Origin: Cellulomonas sp. KH9
GTDB taxonomy: Bacteria; Actinomycetota; Actinomycetes; Actinomycetales; Cellulomonadaceae
Length of the DNA stretch: 64,000 nt
NCBI RefSeq assembly: GCF_900114185.1
Contig: NZ_FOSE01000001.1
Location: 1,203,749 to 1,267,748 of the forward strand
Direction of reading: 5' to 3'
Position numbers and translations under genes: made by a program. Positions 1 to 8,023 of the stretch are shown in pieces (within the stretch, counting starts at the first letter, position 1; every line of letters begins with the position of its first letter). The notes beneath the pieces were generated by a model, which saw nothing but the letters and a program-made list of their open reading frames with translations, was not told where the DNA came from and searched no databases.

Positions 1-1490
1 ACCAGCACGAGGATCTCGGCCTGCGTGAGCAGCGCGCGGGCGAGCGCGACGCGCTGGCGCTGACCGCCGGACAGCGACCGGCCCTTCTCCGGCAGCTCCC
101 CGTCCAGCCCGTCGGGTGTGGAGTCGAGCACGTCCTGGGCGTCGGCGAGCGCGATCGCGGCGAGCAGGTCCTCGCGTCGCGCGCCGCCGCGCACGTCCAG
201 CCCGGCCGCCAGGGAGCCGGAGAACAGCTGCGGCATGGCCTCGGCGACCACGACGCGCCGCCGCACCTCGGCCAGCGGCAGGTCGCGCAGCAGCACCCCG
301 CCGAGGCGCACGGGCGTCGCGGCCTCCGCCTCGTCGTCGAACCGTCCCATCCGGGTCGCGATGCGCGCGGACTCGTCCGGGTCGGCGCAGACCAGCGCGA
401 CGACCCGGCCGGCCTCGAGCGTCACGCCGCTCGTCTCGTCCACGAGCGGCGAGCCGGGCGGCGGCGGCGTGGTGACGGACGCGGGCGCCGCACCGGCGGC
501 CGGGACGACCCGCAGCACGGTCAGCACCTTGCGCGCGGCCACGACGGCGCGCGTCGCGGACTGCAGGAACTCGGTGGCGTTCTGCACGGGCCAGCCGAGG
601 AAGGCCGCGTAGCCGTACGTGGTGACCAGCTGCCCGGGCGTGATGGTGCCGGCGAGGGCCATGTGGGCGCCCAGCCACACCAGTGCGACGACGAACATGC
701 CGGGCAGCAGCACCTGCAGCGCGTCCAGCCACGACTGCGTGACCGCGACGTGCTCGCCGCGCTCGCGCACCAGCTGCGACTGGCGGCGGTAGCGACCGGT
801 GAACACCGACTCGCCGCCGATGCCGCGCAGCACGCGCAGCCCGGAGACGGTGTCGGAGCCGAGGGTCGTCAGGCGCCCGGAGGCCTCGCGCTGCGCGGAC
901 TGACGGCGCTGCAGGGGCTTGACCAGCAGACCCAGGACCGCGGCGACCGTGGGCAGGCCGAGCACGACGACCAGGCCCAGCGGGACGGAGACCTGCAGCA
1001 TGAGCACGGCGACGGCGGCGTACGCGGTGAGCGAGCCGACGAACCGGGCCGTGACGGCGAACAGGTCGCCGACCCGCAGCGCGTCGTTCGCGACCGCCGA
1101 CACGACCTCGCCCGTCGGGAGCTCCGCCGTGACGGCGTGCCCGGTGCGCGCGGTGGTCCGCCCGACCAGCTGGGACGTCGTGAACGCCGCCCGCAGCCAG
1201 TTGGCGACGTCGAAGCGGTGGCCCACGGCCGACGCGGCCGCGCTCAGCACGCCGAGCGCCAGCAGGGCGCCGGCGGCGCGCAGCAGGTCGGGGCCGAAGC
1301 CCTGCTCCAGGCCGTCGTCGATGGCCCGGCCGGTCAGGTACGGCAGGAACGCCTGGCAGGCGAACTGCACGACGCCGCAGGCGACGGCCGCGAGGAGGAT
1401 GCCCCACTGCCGTCGGGCCAGCCACCCGAGGTAGGCGGCGGGACCCCGCAACGGCGGGGTGCCGGGATCGGCGAGAGGGAGGGAGCGCAC
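1..1490 (-). CDS. ABC transporter, fused membrane and ATPase domains (3' part cut by window edge)
   Basis: About 496 residues are visible; the C-terminus lies outside the window. The first 300 or so residues are hydrophobic and look like an exporter-type transmembrane domain, followed by an ATPase domain with an intact signature LSGGQRQRVALARAL near residue 470 and the start of Walker B (AEILVLV) at the edge. The expected Walker A (GxxGxGKST) is replaced by ALVCADPDESARIA around residues 363-376, with no lysine. Such degenerate sites are known in one half of heterodimeric exporters, so a partner subunit is expected just outside the window. The GTG at 1490 was chosen because a TAACGT -10 box lies 8 bases before it; another GTG is at 1529. 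The substrate cannot be told. Confidence 0.85.
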   Translation of the reverse strand, partial: MRSLPLADPGTPPLRGPAAYLGWLARRQWGILLAAVACGVVQFACQAFLPYLTGRAIDDGLEQGFGPDLLRAAGALLALGVLSAAASAVGHRFDVANWLRAAFTTSQLVGRTTARTGHAVTAELPTGEVVSAVANDALRVGDLFAVTARFVGSLTAYAAVAVLMLQVSVPLGLVVVLGLPTVAAVLGLLVKPLQRRQSAQREASGRLTTLGSDTVSGLRVLRGIGGESVFTGRYRRQSQLVRERGEHVAVTQSWLDALQVLLPGMFVVALVWLGAHMALAGTITPGQLVTTYGYAAFLGWPVQNATEFLQSATRAVVAARKVLTVLRVVPAAGAAPASVTTPPPPGSPLVDETSGVTLEAGRVVALVCADPDESARIATRMGRFDDEAEAATPVRLGGVLLRDLPLAEVRRRVVVAEAMPQLFSGSLAAGLDVRGGARREDLLAAIALADAQDVLDSTPDGLDGELPEKGRSLSGGQRQRVALARALLTQAEILVL

Positions 1491-1498
1491 GTCGTAGA

Positions 1499-1504
1499 AC
1501 GTTA
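1499..1504 (-). promoter_or_regulatory. -10 box of the ABC transporter, leaderless
   Basis: TAACGT read on the minus strand, 8 bases before the GTG at 1490. The -35 region is poor (GTGCAA with a 19-base spacer). Confidence 0.35.
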
Positions 1505-1834
1505 CGTGCGGGTACCGACAGGGTTGCACGTCTTTTTGCGGTCCCGCGCGGACGTCACCCCCGGTCCGCCGGTGGCGTCGGCACCGGCGGCGTGCACACC
1601 GCGACGGGGGTGCCGTGCCCCCCGGGGCCGGTGTGCACTGCACGGCGGGCGACCGGGTGAAGCGGCACGAGTCGGGCGCCCGCGTCCGGCGGGGCACGGA
1701 CGCCACCGGACCGGCTGGGCACACAGGCCCTTGACGCGGGCCCTCCGGGCCCTCGGGACCGGGTCCCTCCCGGGCCGCCGGGCCCGTGCCCGCGGGGCGC
1801 CCGGCGGACACCATCGGGGTGTGCAACCGCCCCG
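1505..1834. other. Intergenic stretch without a recognised gene
   Basis: About 330 bases between the ABC transporter start and the end of the DUF192 gene. I see no reading frame with a start and family resemblance, no strong terminator hairpin and no RNA gene. It holds the upstream region of the ABC gene and otherwise GC-rich non-coding sequence. Confidence 0.5.
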
Positions 1835-2179
1835 TCAGCCCGTCGCGCCGTCCGGCGTCCGACGCACCACGCTGCCCGGGCGCAGACCCCAGCGGGCGAA
1901 GCTGCCGGCGGGCGCCTCGAGCACGTCGACCGCGCCCCGACGCGGCCTGACCAGGCCGAACGGGCGCAGGACGTGCACCGCGAGGACCGCCCCCGCGGCG
2001 TCCAGCTGGGCCACGTCGAGCGGCTGCGTCATGCCGACGCCGTGCACCGACGGCACGCGCACGAACCACATCGACTCGGGCAGGGTCCGGCGCCCCAGCA
2101 TGCCGCGGGCGCGAGCCGCCCAGGACGCCGCGACGGTCACCTCCGCCACGTCCTCGTCGTCCACCAGCAGCCTCGTCAC
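1835..2179 (-). CDS. DUF192 family protein
   Basis: 114 residues. The stretch VPSVHGVGMTQPLDVAQLD followed by VLAVHVLRPFG is typical of DUF192, a small family of unknown biochemical role often found in actinobacteria beside type II/Tad secretion genes, as here. GTG at 2179 is preferred because a CACACT -10-like box ends 6 bases upstream. An in-frame ATG at 2215 would add 12 residues (MRGPPPARHTAG) that look non-coding. No signal peptide or membrane segment is visible in the shorter form. It lies convergent to nothing and divergent from the pilus operon. Confidence 0.75.
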   Translation of the reverse strand: MTRLLVDDEDVAEVTVAASWAARARGMLGRRTLPESMWFVRVPSVHGVGMTQPLDVAQLDAAGAVLAVHVLRPFGLVRPRRGAVDVLEAPAGSFARWGLRPGSVVRRTPDGATG

Positions 2180-2263
2180 GCCCGCAGTGTGCCGGGCGGG
2201 AGGCGGTCCGCGCATCGTCGCGGCGAGCGCCCGCGGGGTGTCGGGAGGGGTCCGGACGGCACC

Positions 2264-2291
2264 TATCCTCAGCCGCGGTAAGCGCTACCGC
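2264..2291 (+). promoter_or_regulatory. Candidate promoter and palindrome of the pilus operon
   Basis: A TATCCT -10-like box at 2264-2269 is followed at 2275-2291 by an inverted repeat, GCGGTA-agcgc-TACCGC, which would cover the transcription start. It is the only marked palindrome between the DUF192 gene and the first pilus gene at 2423. Operator function is inferred. Confidence 0.35.
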
Positions 2292-2422
2292 CACGAAGGT
2301 GCGGGGCGGGGCAGCCGGACGGGTGAATGCACTCGTCGTGGCGTGCGACCGCCCCTGACCTGCGTCAACCTCGTGAACCGGTGGCGCACCGACCGACCAG
2401 CAGCAGACGAAGGGGGACCCGC

Positions 2423-3193
2423 GTGACGATCCTGGCGCTCGCTCCGGCGCAGCAGCTGCCGGCGGGCACGGTCGTCGCCGACCCGGACACCGAGTCCGTC
2501 GTCGCCGCCCTGCTCGCGCTCGGCCCGCAGGAGCACGTGCTGGTCGTCGCCGCCGACCGCGCCGGGTACGACGCGGCGCGCGCCGCGCGGCTCGTGCTGT
2601 CCCGCGAGGACGTCGGCGTGCTGCTGCACGAGGTCCCGCCCACCGCCTTCTTCGTGACGGTCGCGGCGCTGCAGATGCTGCCCACCATCGCGCTCGGCCT
2701 GGCACCCGCGGTGCTCCAGGGCGTCGCCGAGGGGAGCCGCACGGTCGCGCTCCTGTCCTCCGTGACGTCCCTCGAGCGCCCGCGCCCGTCCGTCGCCCTC
2801 GACCTCGCCAGCCGGCTGCCGGGCTCCGTCTTCCGGGTCGACTGGGCCGCGCAGACCGTGACGCGGGGCGCCGAGGTCGACCTGGAGCCGGGCATCGCGT
2901 CGATCACCACCGCCTCCGAGCGCCCGGTCGCGCCCGTGGACACGTCCTGGGGGCCGGCGCACGTCGAGCTGCCCACCGACGGTGCGTTCTGGGGCGCGAA
3001 GCGGTGGTTCGAGGCGACGGTGCTGCTGCGGCCGCTGGAGACCACGGTCGAGGAGCGCCTCAGCCCGTCCGCCGTCGCGGTGGTCCCGCGGTGCGTCAGC
3101 TGCGCCCGCCTCGTCACCGGCACGCTCTGCCTCTTCTGCCACGTCCACGTGCCCTCGGGCACGAGCTCCGTCCCCACAGGAGGACACGTATGA
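2423..3193 (+). CDS. Pilus-operon leader gene with C-terminal four-cysteine zinc-ribbon-like motif
   Basis: 256 residues from GTG 2423, which has the ribosome site GAAGGGGGA at correct spacing; upstream in-frame starts lack one. I recognise no family over the body, which is Ala/Val/Leu-rich without clear membrane helices or signal peptide, so it is probably cytoplasmic. Residues 224-239 hold C-x2-C-x8-C-x2-C (Cys224, 227, 236, 239), the spacing of a small zinc ribbon. The gene overlaps cpaB by an ATGA junction, so it is translated with the pilus genes and probably acts in assembly or regulation. Function is unknown. Confidence 0.8.
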   Translation: MTILALAPAQQLPAGTVVADPDTESVVAALLALGPQEHVLVVAADRAGYDAARAARLVLSREDVGVLLHEVPPTAFFVTVAALQMLPTIALGLAPAVLQGVAEGSRTVALLSSVTSLERPRPSVALDLASRLPGSVFRVDWAAQTVTRGAEVDLEPGIASITTASERPVAPVDTSWGPAHVELPTDGAFWGAKRWFEATVLLRPLETTVEERLSPSAVAVVPRCVSCARLVTGTLCLFCHVHVPSGTSSVPTGGHV

Positions 3194-3885
3194 ACCCGCG
3201 CCAGCGGCGAGGGGCGCTCCTGCTCGTCATCACGGCTCTCGGTGCGATCGGGGTCTTCCTGGCCGTGGTCGTCTACGTCGGTGACGTCAGCTCCCGCGTC
3301 GGACCGATGACGCAGGCGCTCCAGCTCAACCGGGCCGTCGACGCGTACGAGCCGATCGAGCCGGACATGCTCGAGGTCGTGGAGGTCCCCGAGCGGTGGA
3401 TCCCCGGCACCGCCGTGCGGGACGTGTCCGACACGAGCGGCCTGGTCGCCGCCACCGCGCTGCCGGAGGGGTCGCTGGTGCAGTCGGGCATGCTCGTGCC
3501 GCGTCCCGGCGTGCAGCCCGGCTTCCGTGAGGTCGCGATCGTCGTCGACGCCGAGACCGGTGTGGCGGGCAAGGTCGCGCCCGGCGACCACGTCGACATC
3601 ATCGCCACCGTCGAGGGCGACGAGCAGCGTCCGTCGCGCGCCGAGGTGTGGGTGTCGAACGTCCTCGTGCTCGAGGTGGGGCTGCCCCAGGAGATGGAGG
3701 GCACGGACGCCGGCGGCAACTTCGCCACCACGCGCGGTGTCCCCGTGACGTTCGCGCTGACCTCGCAGGACGCGCTGCGGCTCGCCTACGTCGAGAGCTT
3801 CTCCGTCAAGCTGCGGCTCGCGCTGCGCGGTGACGGCGACAGCCAGGTCCTGCCCGACGACCAGCTCGTGTTCCAGGCGGGGTGA
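3190..3885 (+). CDS. cpaB: Flp pilus assembly protein CpaB/RcpC (SAF domain)
   Basis: 231 residues. One N-terminal membrane helix (about residues 8-30, LLLVITALGAIGVFLAVVVY) is followed by an extracytoplasmic SAF-like domain. The segment QLNRAVDAYEPIEPDMLEVVEVPE matches the start of CpaB/RcpC proteins, and GVAGKVAPGDHVDIIATV is the typical second half. In Gram-negative Tad systems CpaB works with the outer-membrane secretin; in actinobacteria there is no secretin, and the protein is thought to act in the wall zone. The ATG at 3190 overlaps the previous stop (ATGA), and its stop overlaps the next GTG. Confidence 0.85.
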   Translation: MNPRQRRGALLLVITALGAIGVFLAVVVYVGDVSSRVGPMTQALQLNRAVDAYEPIEPDMLEVVEVPERWIPGTAVRDVSDTSGLVAATALPEGSLVQSGMLVPRPGVQPGFREVAIVVDAETGVAGKVAPGDHVDIIATVEGDEQRPSRAEVWVSNVLVLEVGLPQEMEGTDAGGNFATTRGVPVTFALTSQDALRLAYVESFSVKLRLALRGDGDSQVLPDDQLVFQAG

Positions 3886-3890
3886 CGACG

Positions 3891-5441
3891 ATGACGACGA
3901 AGGTCCTTCTCGCCTCGGCGGACGAGCGCACGCTGGAGCGCCTGTCCCAGGTGCTCGCCGAGGCCGACGCCATCGAGCTCGTCCAGGTCGTCCGGGAGGC
4001 GGCGAACGTCGAGGACGCGCTGACGCGCCACCCCGACGTCGACGTGCTCGTGGTCGACGAGCTCATCGACTCCGGCCGGGGGCTCGGTGTGGCGCGCACG
4101 GTCGGTGCCGCCAACCCGCTGCTGGGCATCGTCATGCTCGTCGACCAGGCCGGTCCCGAGCAGTTCGCGGCCGCGATGGAGTCGGGTGCGCGCTCCGTGC
4201 TCTCGCGCACGTCGAGCCTGGCTGAGGTCGTGTCCCGGCTGGAGTCCGTCGCGCACTGGGTGGGGGCCGCCCGCTCGGCGGTCTCGGCCGACGCGCGCAG
4301 CGGCCGTGCCGGACGCGTCGTGGCGGTCGCCGGGGCCAAGGGCGGGGTCGGTGCGTCCGCCGTCGCCCTGCTCATGGCGCAGTCCCTCGTGTCCTCCCGG
4401 ACCGTCGGGCTCGTCGACTTCGACCTGCAGTCGGGCGACCTCGCGGCGTACCTCGGCGTGCACACGCGCCGGTCCGTCGTCGACCTGGTCGACATCGCGG
4501 GGGAGATGACGGGGCGCATCCTGCGCGAGACGTCGTACGACGTGCCGGGCGGCATCCGCCTGCTGTCGGCACCGAACGACGGGGAGCGCGGCGAGGAGAT
4601 GACGGCCCGGGCCGCGCGCTCGGTGGTCAACGCGCTGCGGTACCAGTACGAGGTCTCGATCATCGACGTCGGCTCGCACCTCACGGAGGCGACGGCGGCG
4701 GTGCTCGAGGAGGCCGACGTCGCCGTCCTGGTGGTCACGCCCGACCTGCCCGCGCTGCGCGCGGCGCGACGCACGCTCGCGATGTGGGAGCGGCTCGTCG
4801 TCCGGCAGCGGTCCGCGGTGCGGGTGCTGCTCAACCGCCAGCACCGGCGCAACGAGGTGACCGAGAGCCTCGCGGCGAAGATCGTCGAGAGCCGCGTCGA
4901 CGCGACGGTGCCCGACGGCGGGTCGCCGTTCGAGTCCGCCATGAACACCGCCTCCGTCGCCGCCGCCTCGGGGCCGGCGCACACCGCGGCCGCCAAGTTC
5001 GCCGCGGCGGTCGTGGGCCCGGTCGACGACGGCCCGGTCGACGCGGTGGAGGAGGCGTACGCCGAGGTCGCGGGCCGGGGGCGGCGTCGCGCACGCGGCA
5101 ACGACGCCGGCCAGTCGGCCGTCGAGCTGCCGGTCGCGTTCGCCGTCGCGCTGATGGTCCTGCTGCTCGCCGGGCAGGGGCTGGTGTGGGGCACGGGGTA
5201 CCTCCTGGCGCGCAACGCCGCCCACGAGGGTGCGCGGACGGTGGGCCTGCAGGCGTGGGGCCCGTCGACGCCGGGCGCCGCCCGGGCCGACGCGCTCGAC
5301 GAGCTCAGCGGGCGGTGGCGCTCCGCGGCCACCGTGGACGTGAGCCCGTCCGACGTCACGGTCCACGTCGTCGCGCCGACGGTCGTGCCGGGCGTCCGGC
5401 TCACGTCGTCGGTGTCGGCGCCCGTGCAGAGGGAGCACTGA
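3891..5441 (+). CDS. cpaE: CpaE/TadZ-type ATPase fused to a TadE-like pseudopilin
   Basis: 516 residues from ATG 3891 (GTG 3882, overlapping the cpaB stop, is possible). Residues 1-125 resemble a receiver-like TadZ N-domain; about 140-390 is a ParA/MinD fold. The P-loop reads GAKGGVGASAVAL: the signature Lys150 is present, but Ala155 stands where the P-loop lysine should be, as in atypical TadZ proteins. From about residue 395 comes a basic linker, then AGQSAVELPVAFAVALM and a membrane helix typical of TadE. Gly407|Gln408 with Glu412 at +5 is a prepilin cleavage site. No start codon with a ribosome site exists at the junction, so the fusion looks real; peptidase cleavage could separate the halves. 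Confidence 0.85.
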   Translation: MTTKVLLASADERTLERLSQVLAEADAIELVQVVREAANVEDALTRHPDVDVLVVDELIDSGRGLGVARTVGAANPLLGIVMLVDQAGPEQFAAAMESGARSVLSRTSSLAEVVSRLESVAHWVGAARSAVSADARSGRAGRVVAVAGAKGGVGASAVALLMAQSLVSSRTVGLVDFDLQSGDLAAYLGVHTRRSVVDLVDIAGEMTGRILRETSYDVPGGIRLLSAPNDGERGEEMTARAARSVVNALRYQYEVSIIDVGSHLTEATAAVLEEADVAVLVVTPDLPALRAARRTLAMWERLVVRQRSAVRVLLNRQHRRNEVTESLAAKIVESRVDATVPDGGSPFESAMNTASVAAASGPAHTAAAKFAAAVVGPVDDGPVDAVEEAYAEVAGRGRRRARGNDAGQSAVELPVAFAVALMVLLLAGQGLVWGTGYLLARNAAHEGARTVGLQAWGPSTPGAARADALDELSGRWRSAATVDVSPSDVTVHVVAPTVVPGVRLTSSVSAPVQREH

Positions 5442-5809
5442 TGCGTACCAGCCCCGTCCGAGCGACCTTGCGCGACGACCGCGGCGCGGCCGCGATCGAG
5501 CTGGTCGGGTACGTGACCATGGTCGTCATCACCGCGATGCTGTGCCTGCAGGGCGTCTACGTCTCGCAGGCCGGCGCCGTGGCGCAGCAGGCCGCCCGGG
5601 ACGGCGCCCGGGCGCAGGCCCTCGGCCAGGACGTGGCGGGCGCCGTGCGGGCGCAGGTCCCGTCGTGGGCGCGCCTGCAGGACGTCCGGGCACGGGTCGA
5701 CGGCCGCGCGTACGTGGTCGAGGTGGACGTGCGCGTGCCGATCGTCGTGCGCGGGGTGACGTCCTCGCAGATCGTGGTCTCGCGCGACGCCGCGATGCCG
5801 AGGAGCTGA
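5441..5809 (+). CDS. TadE/TadF-like pseudopilin
   Basis: 122 residues, ATG overlapping the previous stop (TGATG). The N-terminus is RDDRGAAAIELVGYVTMVV: a charged leader, Gly15|Ala16 with Glu20 at +5, then a hydrophobic helix, the layout of Tad minor pseudopilins processed by a prepilin peptidase. The rest is a short extracytoplasmic domain with VDVRVPIVV strands. It likely acts with the TadE-like tail of the preceding gene in pilus biogenesis. Assignment to TadE or TadF cannot be settled by eye. Confidence 0.8.
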   Translation: MRTSPVRATLRDDRGAAAIELVGYVTMVVITAMLCLQGVYVSQAGAVAQQAARDGARAQALGQDVAGAVRAQVPSWARLQDVRARVDGRAYVVEVDVRVPIVVRGVTSSQIVVSRDAAMPRS

Positions 5810-5810
5810 C

Positions 5811-7103
5811 ATGGCGCTGCGCGACCGCATCCAGGAGTCCGAGCGGAGCTCCGACGAGCCGGACCTCATCGGCCACTACCGCGACCGGCTGCTCGAGGAG
5901 ATCGACCTCGACGAGCTGTCCCGGCTCAAGCCCACCCAGCGGCGGGCGCGCCTCGAGCGCATCCTGTCGACCCTGCTGTCCGCCGACGGGCCCGTGCTCG
6001 CGTCGCGCGACCGCTCGGCCCTCATCCAGCGCGTCGTGGACGACGCGCTGGGCCTGGGCGTGCTCGAGCCGCTGCTCGCCGACGAGTCGATCACCGAGAT
6101 CATGGTCAACGGTCCGCGCGACGTGTTCGTGGAGCGGCTGGGCCGGCTGCAGCGGGTCGCCACGACGTTCGCGTCGGAGGAGCAGCTGTACCAGACCATC
6201 GACCGGATCGTCTCGACGGTGAACCGGCGCGTGGACGAGTCCTCGCCCATGGTGGACGCGCGCCTGCCGACGGGTGAGCGCGTCAACGTCATCATCCCGC
6301 CGCTCGCCCTCGACGGGCCGTCGCTGACCATCCGACGCTTCCCGCGGCCGTACCGGCTCGGTGAGCTCGTGGAGAAGGGCAGCCTCGACGTGCACGCCGC
6401 GCACCTGCTGGGTGCGTGCGTGCGGGCGCGGCTGAACATCATGATCTCCGGGGGCACCGGTACGGGGAAGACGACGTTCCTCAACGCGCTGTCCGGCCTG
6501 ATCCCCGACCACGAGCGGATCGTGACGATCGAGGACGCGGCCGAGCTCTCGCTGCAGCAGGAGCACGTCGTGCGGCTCGAGTCGCGCCCGGCCAACGTCG
6601 AGGGACGCGGCCAGGTGACGATCCGCGACCTCGTGCGCAACTCGCTGCGCATGCGCCCCGACCGCATCGTCGTCGGTGAGGTCCGCGGCGGGGAGACCCT
6701 CGACATGCTGCAGGCGATGAACACCGGCCACGAGGGCTCGCTGGCCACCGTCCACGCCAACAGCGCGTTCGACGCCATGGGTCGCCTCGAGACGCTCGCG
6801 TCGATGAGCGAGCTGGAGCTCCCGGTCGCCACCATCCGGGACCAGATCAACTCCGCGATCGACGTCGTCGTGCAGCTCGAGCGCGGTGCCGACGGGACGC
6901 GCCGGGTCTCGGAGGTCGCGGCGCTCGTCTCGCACCGGCGCGACGACTACCAGCTCGCGCCGCTCGTCACGTTCGAGCAGGACCCGATCGGGCCCGAGCA
7001 CAAGGTCACGGGCACGTTCCGCCGGCATCCCGTGCCGGAGCTCCTCGCGGCGCGCCTGCGCCGGGCGGGTGAGACGCTCGCGCCGTCGGGGAGCGTGCCG
7101 TGA
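5811..7103 (+). CDS. cpaF: Secretion/pilus ATPase CpaF (TadA)
   Basis: 430 residues, the usual size. It is the hexameric cytoplasmic ATPase that powers Flp pilus assembly. Visible motifs are Walker A GGTGTGKTT (Lys220), the ASP-box region IVTIEDAAELSLQQEHVVRLE, Walker B MRPDRIVVGEVRGGE, and the His box TGHEGSLATVHANS, all intact. The N-terminal part (ITEIMVNGPRDVFVER) is the conserved CpaF/VirB11-like domain. The ATG follows the preceding stop by one base, and the gene runs into tadB with a GTGA overlap. Confidence 0.95.
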   Translation: MALRDRIQESERSSDEPDLIGHYRDRLLEEIDLDELSRLKPTQRRARLERILSTLLSADGPVLASRDRSALIQRVVDDALGLGVLEPLLADESITEIMVNGPRDVFVERLGRLQRVATTFASEEQLYQTIDRIVSTVNRRVDESSPMVDARLPTGERVNVIIPPLALDGPSLTIRRFPRPYRLGELVEKGSLDVHAAHLLGACVRARLNIMISGGTGTGKTTFLNALSGLIPDHERIVTIEDAAELSLQQEHVVRLESRPANVEGRGQVTIRDLVRNSLRMRPDRIVVGEVRGGETLDMLQAMNTGHEGSLATVHANSAFDAMGRLETLASMSELELPVATIRDQINSAIDVVVQLERGADGTRRVSEVAALVSHRRDDYQLAPLVTFEQDPIGPEHKVTGTFRRHPVPELLAARLRRAGETLAPSGSVP

Positions 7104-8023
7104 CGCCGGTCGTCATCGCGCTCCTGCTCTTCGTGACGCTGGTGCTCCTGGTCGTCACGGTCGCTGTCCTGCAGGAGGACGGCGCGCACCGGCGCCGCCT
7201 GCTCGCCGCGGTCGACGCCGACCCCGGGCGCGGCACCGGCCTGGCGACCCGCCTCGACGACCTGGTGCGCCGCACCCGCTGGGGCACGCGGCTCGGGGCG
7301 CTGCTCGCCGGCTCGGGCCTCGGCTCGCGCTCGCCGTCGGTCGTCCTCGCGCTGGTGGGGCTGAGCACGGTCCTCGCGTCCGTCCTCACGTACGCCGTCG
7401 CGGGTCGGATCGCCGCCCTCGTCGCCGGGGCGGTCGTGCTCCTGTCGTTCCGGCAGTGGCTCGAGCGGCGGCGCGAGGCGCGGATCGAGAAGTTCATCTC
7501 CCAGCTGCCCGAGCTGGCGCGCCTGCTCGCCAACGGCGCCCAGGCCGGGCTCGGGGTGCGTCGGTCCATCGAGCTCGCGGCCAGGGAGATGGACGAGCCC
7601 GCCAACGGCGAGCTGCAGCAGGTCGCCTCCGAGCTCGCGATCGGGCAGAGCCTGGCGGTGGCGCTCGACCACCTCGCCGAGCGGCTGCCCTCGCGCGAGC
7701 TGGTCGTGCTCGTGCAGACCCTGGTCATCCAGGGCAAGGCGGGCGGCGCGCTCGTCACGGCCCTGCAGAACATCGCCACCACGCTCGACGAGCGACGTCA
7801 GCTGCGGCGCGAGATCACGACCGCCGTGGTGGGGGCGACGTTCTCCGGCTACGCGGTCGTGATGATCGGCGCGTTCTCGGTCGTGTTCATGAACCTGCTG
7901 TCACCGGGTGCCCTCGACACGATGTTCGGCACCCTGCCCGGGCAGATCGCGCTGATCGCGGCGTCCGCCCTGTTCGTCGTCGGCTTCGTCGTGATCCGCC
8001 GGATCACGAAGGTGAGGTTCTGA
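7100..8023 (+). CDS. tadB: Pilus inner-membrane platform protein TadB
   Basis: 307 residues with a type II secretion F domain (T2SSF). There is an N-terminal helix (VVIALLLFVTLVLLVVTVAVL), a central pair of helices around residues 85-120, the cytoplasmic F domain beginning near QLPELARLLANGAQAGLGVRRSIE, and two C-terminal helices (VVMIGAFSVVFMNLL and IALIAASALFVVGFVV). With TadC it forms the membrane platform driven by CpaF. GTG start overlaps the cpaF stop; its stop overlaps the tadC ATG (TGATG). Confidence 0.92.
   Translation: MTPVVIALLLFVTLVLLVVTVAVLQEDGAHRRRLLAAVDADPGRGTGLATRLDDLVRRTRWGTRLGALLAGSGLGSRSPSVVLALVGLSTVLASVLTYAVAGRIAALVAGAVVLLSFRQWLERRREARIEKFISQLPELARLLANGAQAGLGVRRSIELAAREMDEPANGELQQVASELAIGQSLAVALDHLAERLPSRELVVLVQTLVIQGKAGGALVTALQNIATTLDERRQLRREITTAVVGATFSGYAVVMIGAFSVVFMNLLSPGALDTMFGTLPGQIALIAASALFVVGFVVIRRITKVRF

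Noticed and set aside
5046..5060. A separate TadE gene starting at GTG 5046
   Set aside because: No ribosome site precedes it; the only purine-rich stretch lies after it with no start codon at a workable distance.
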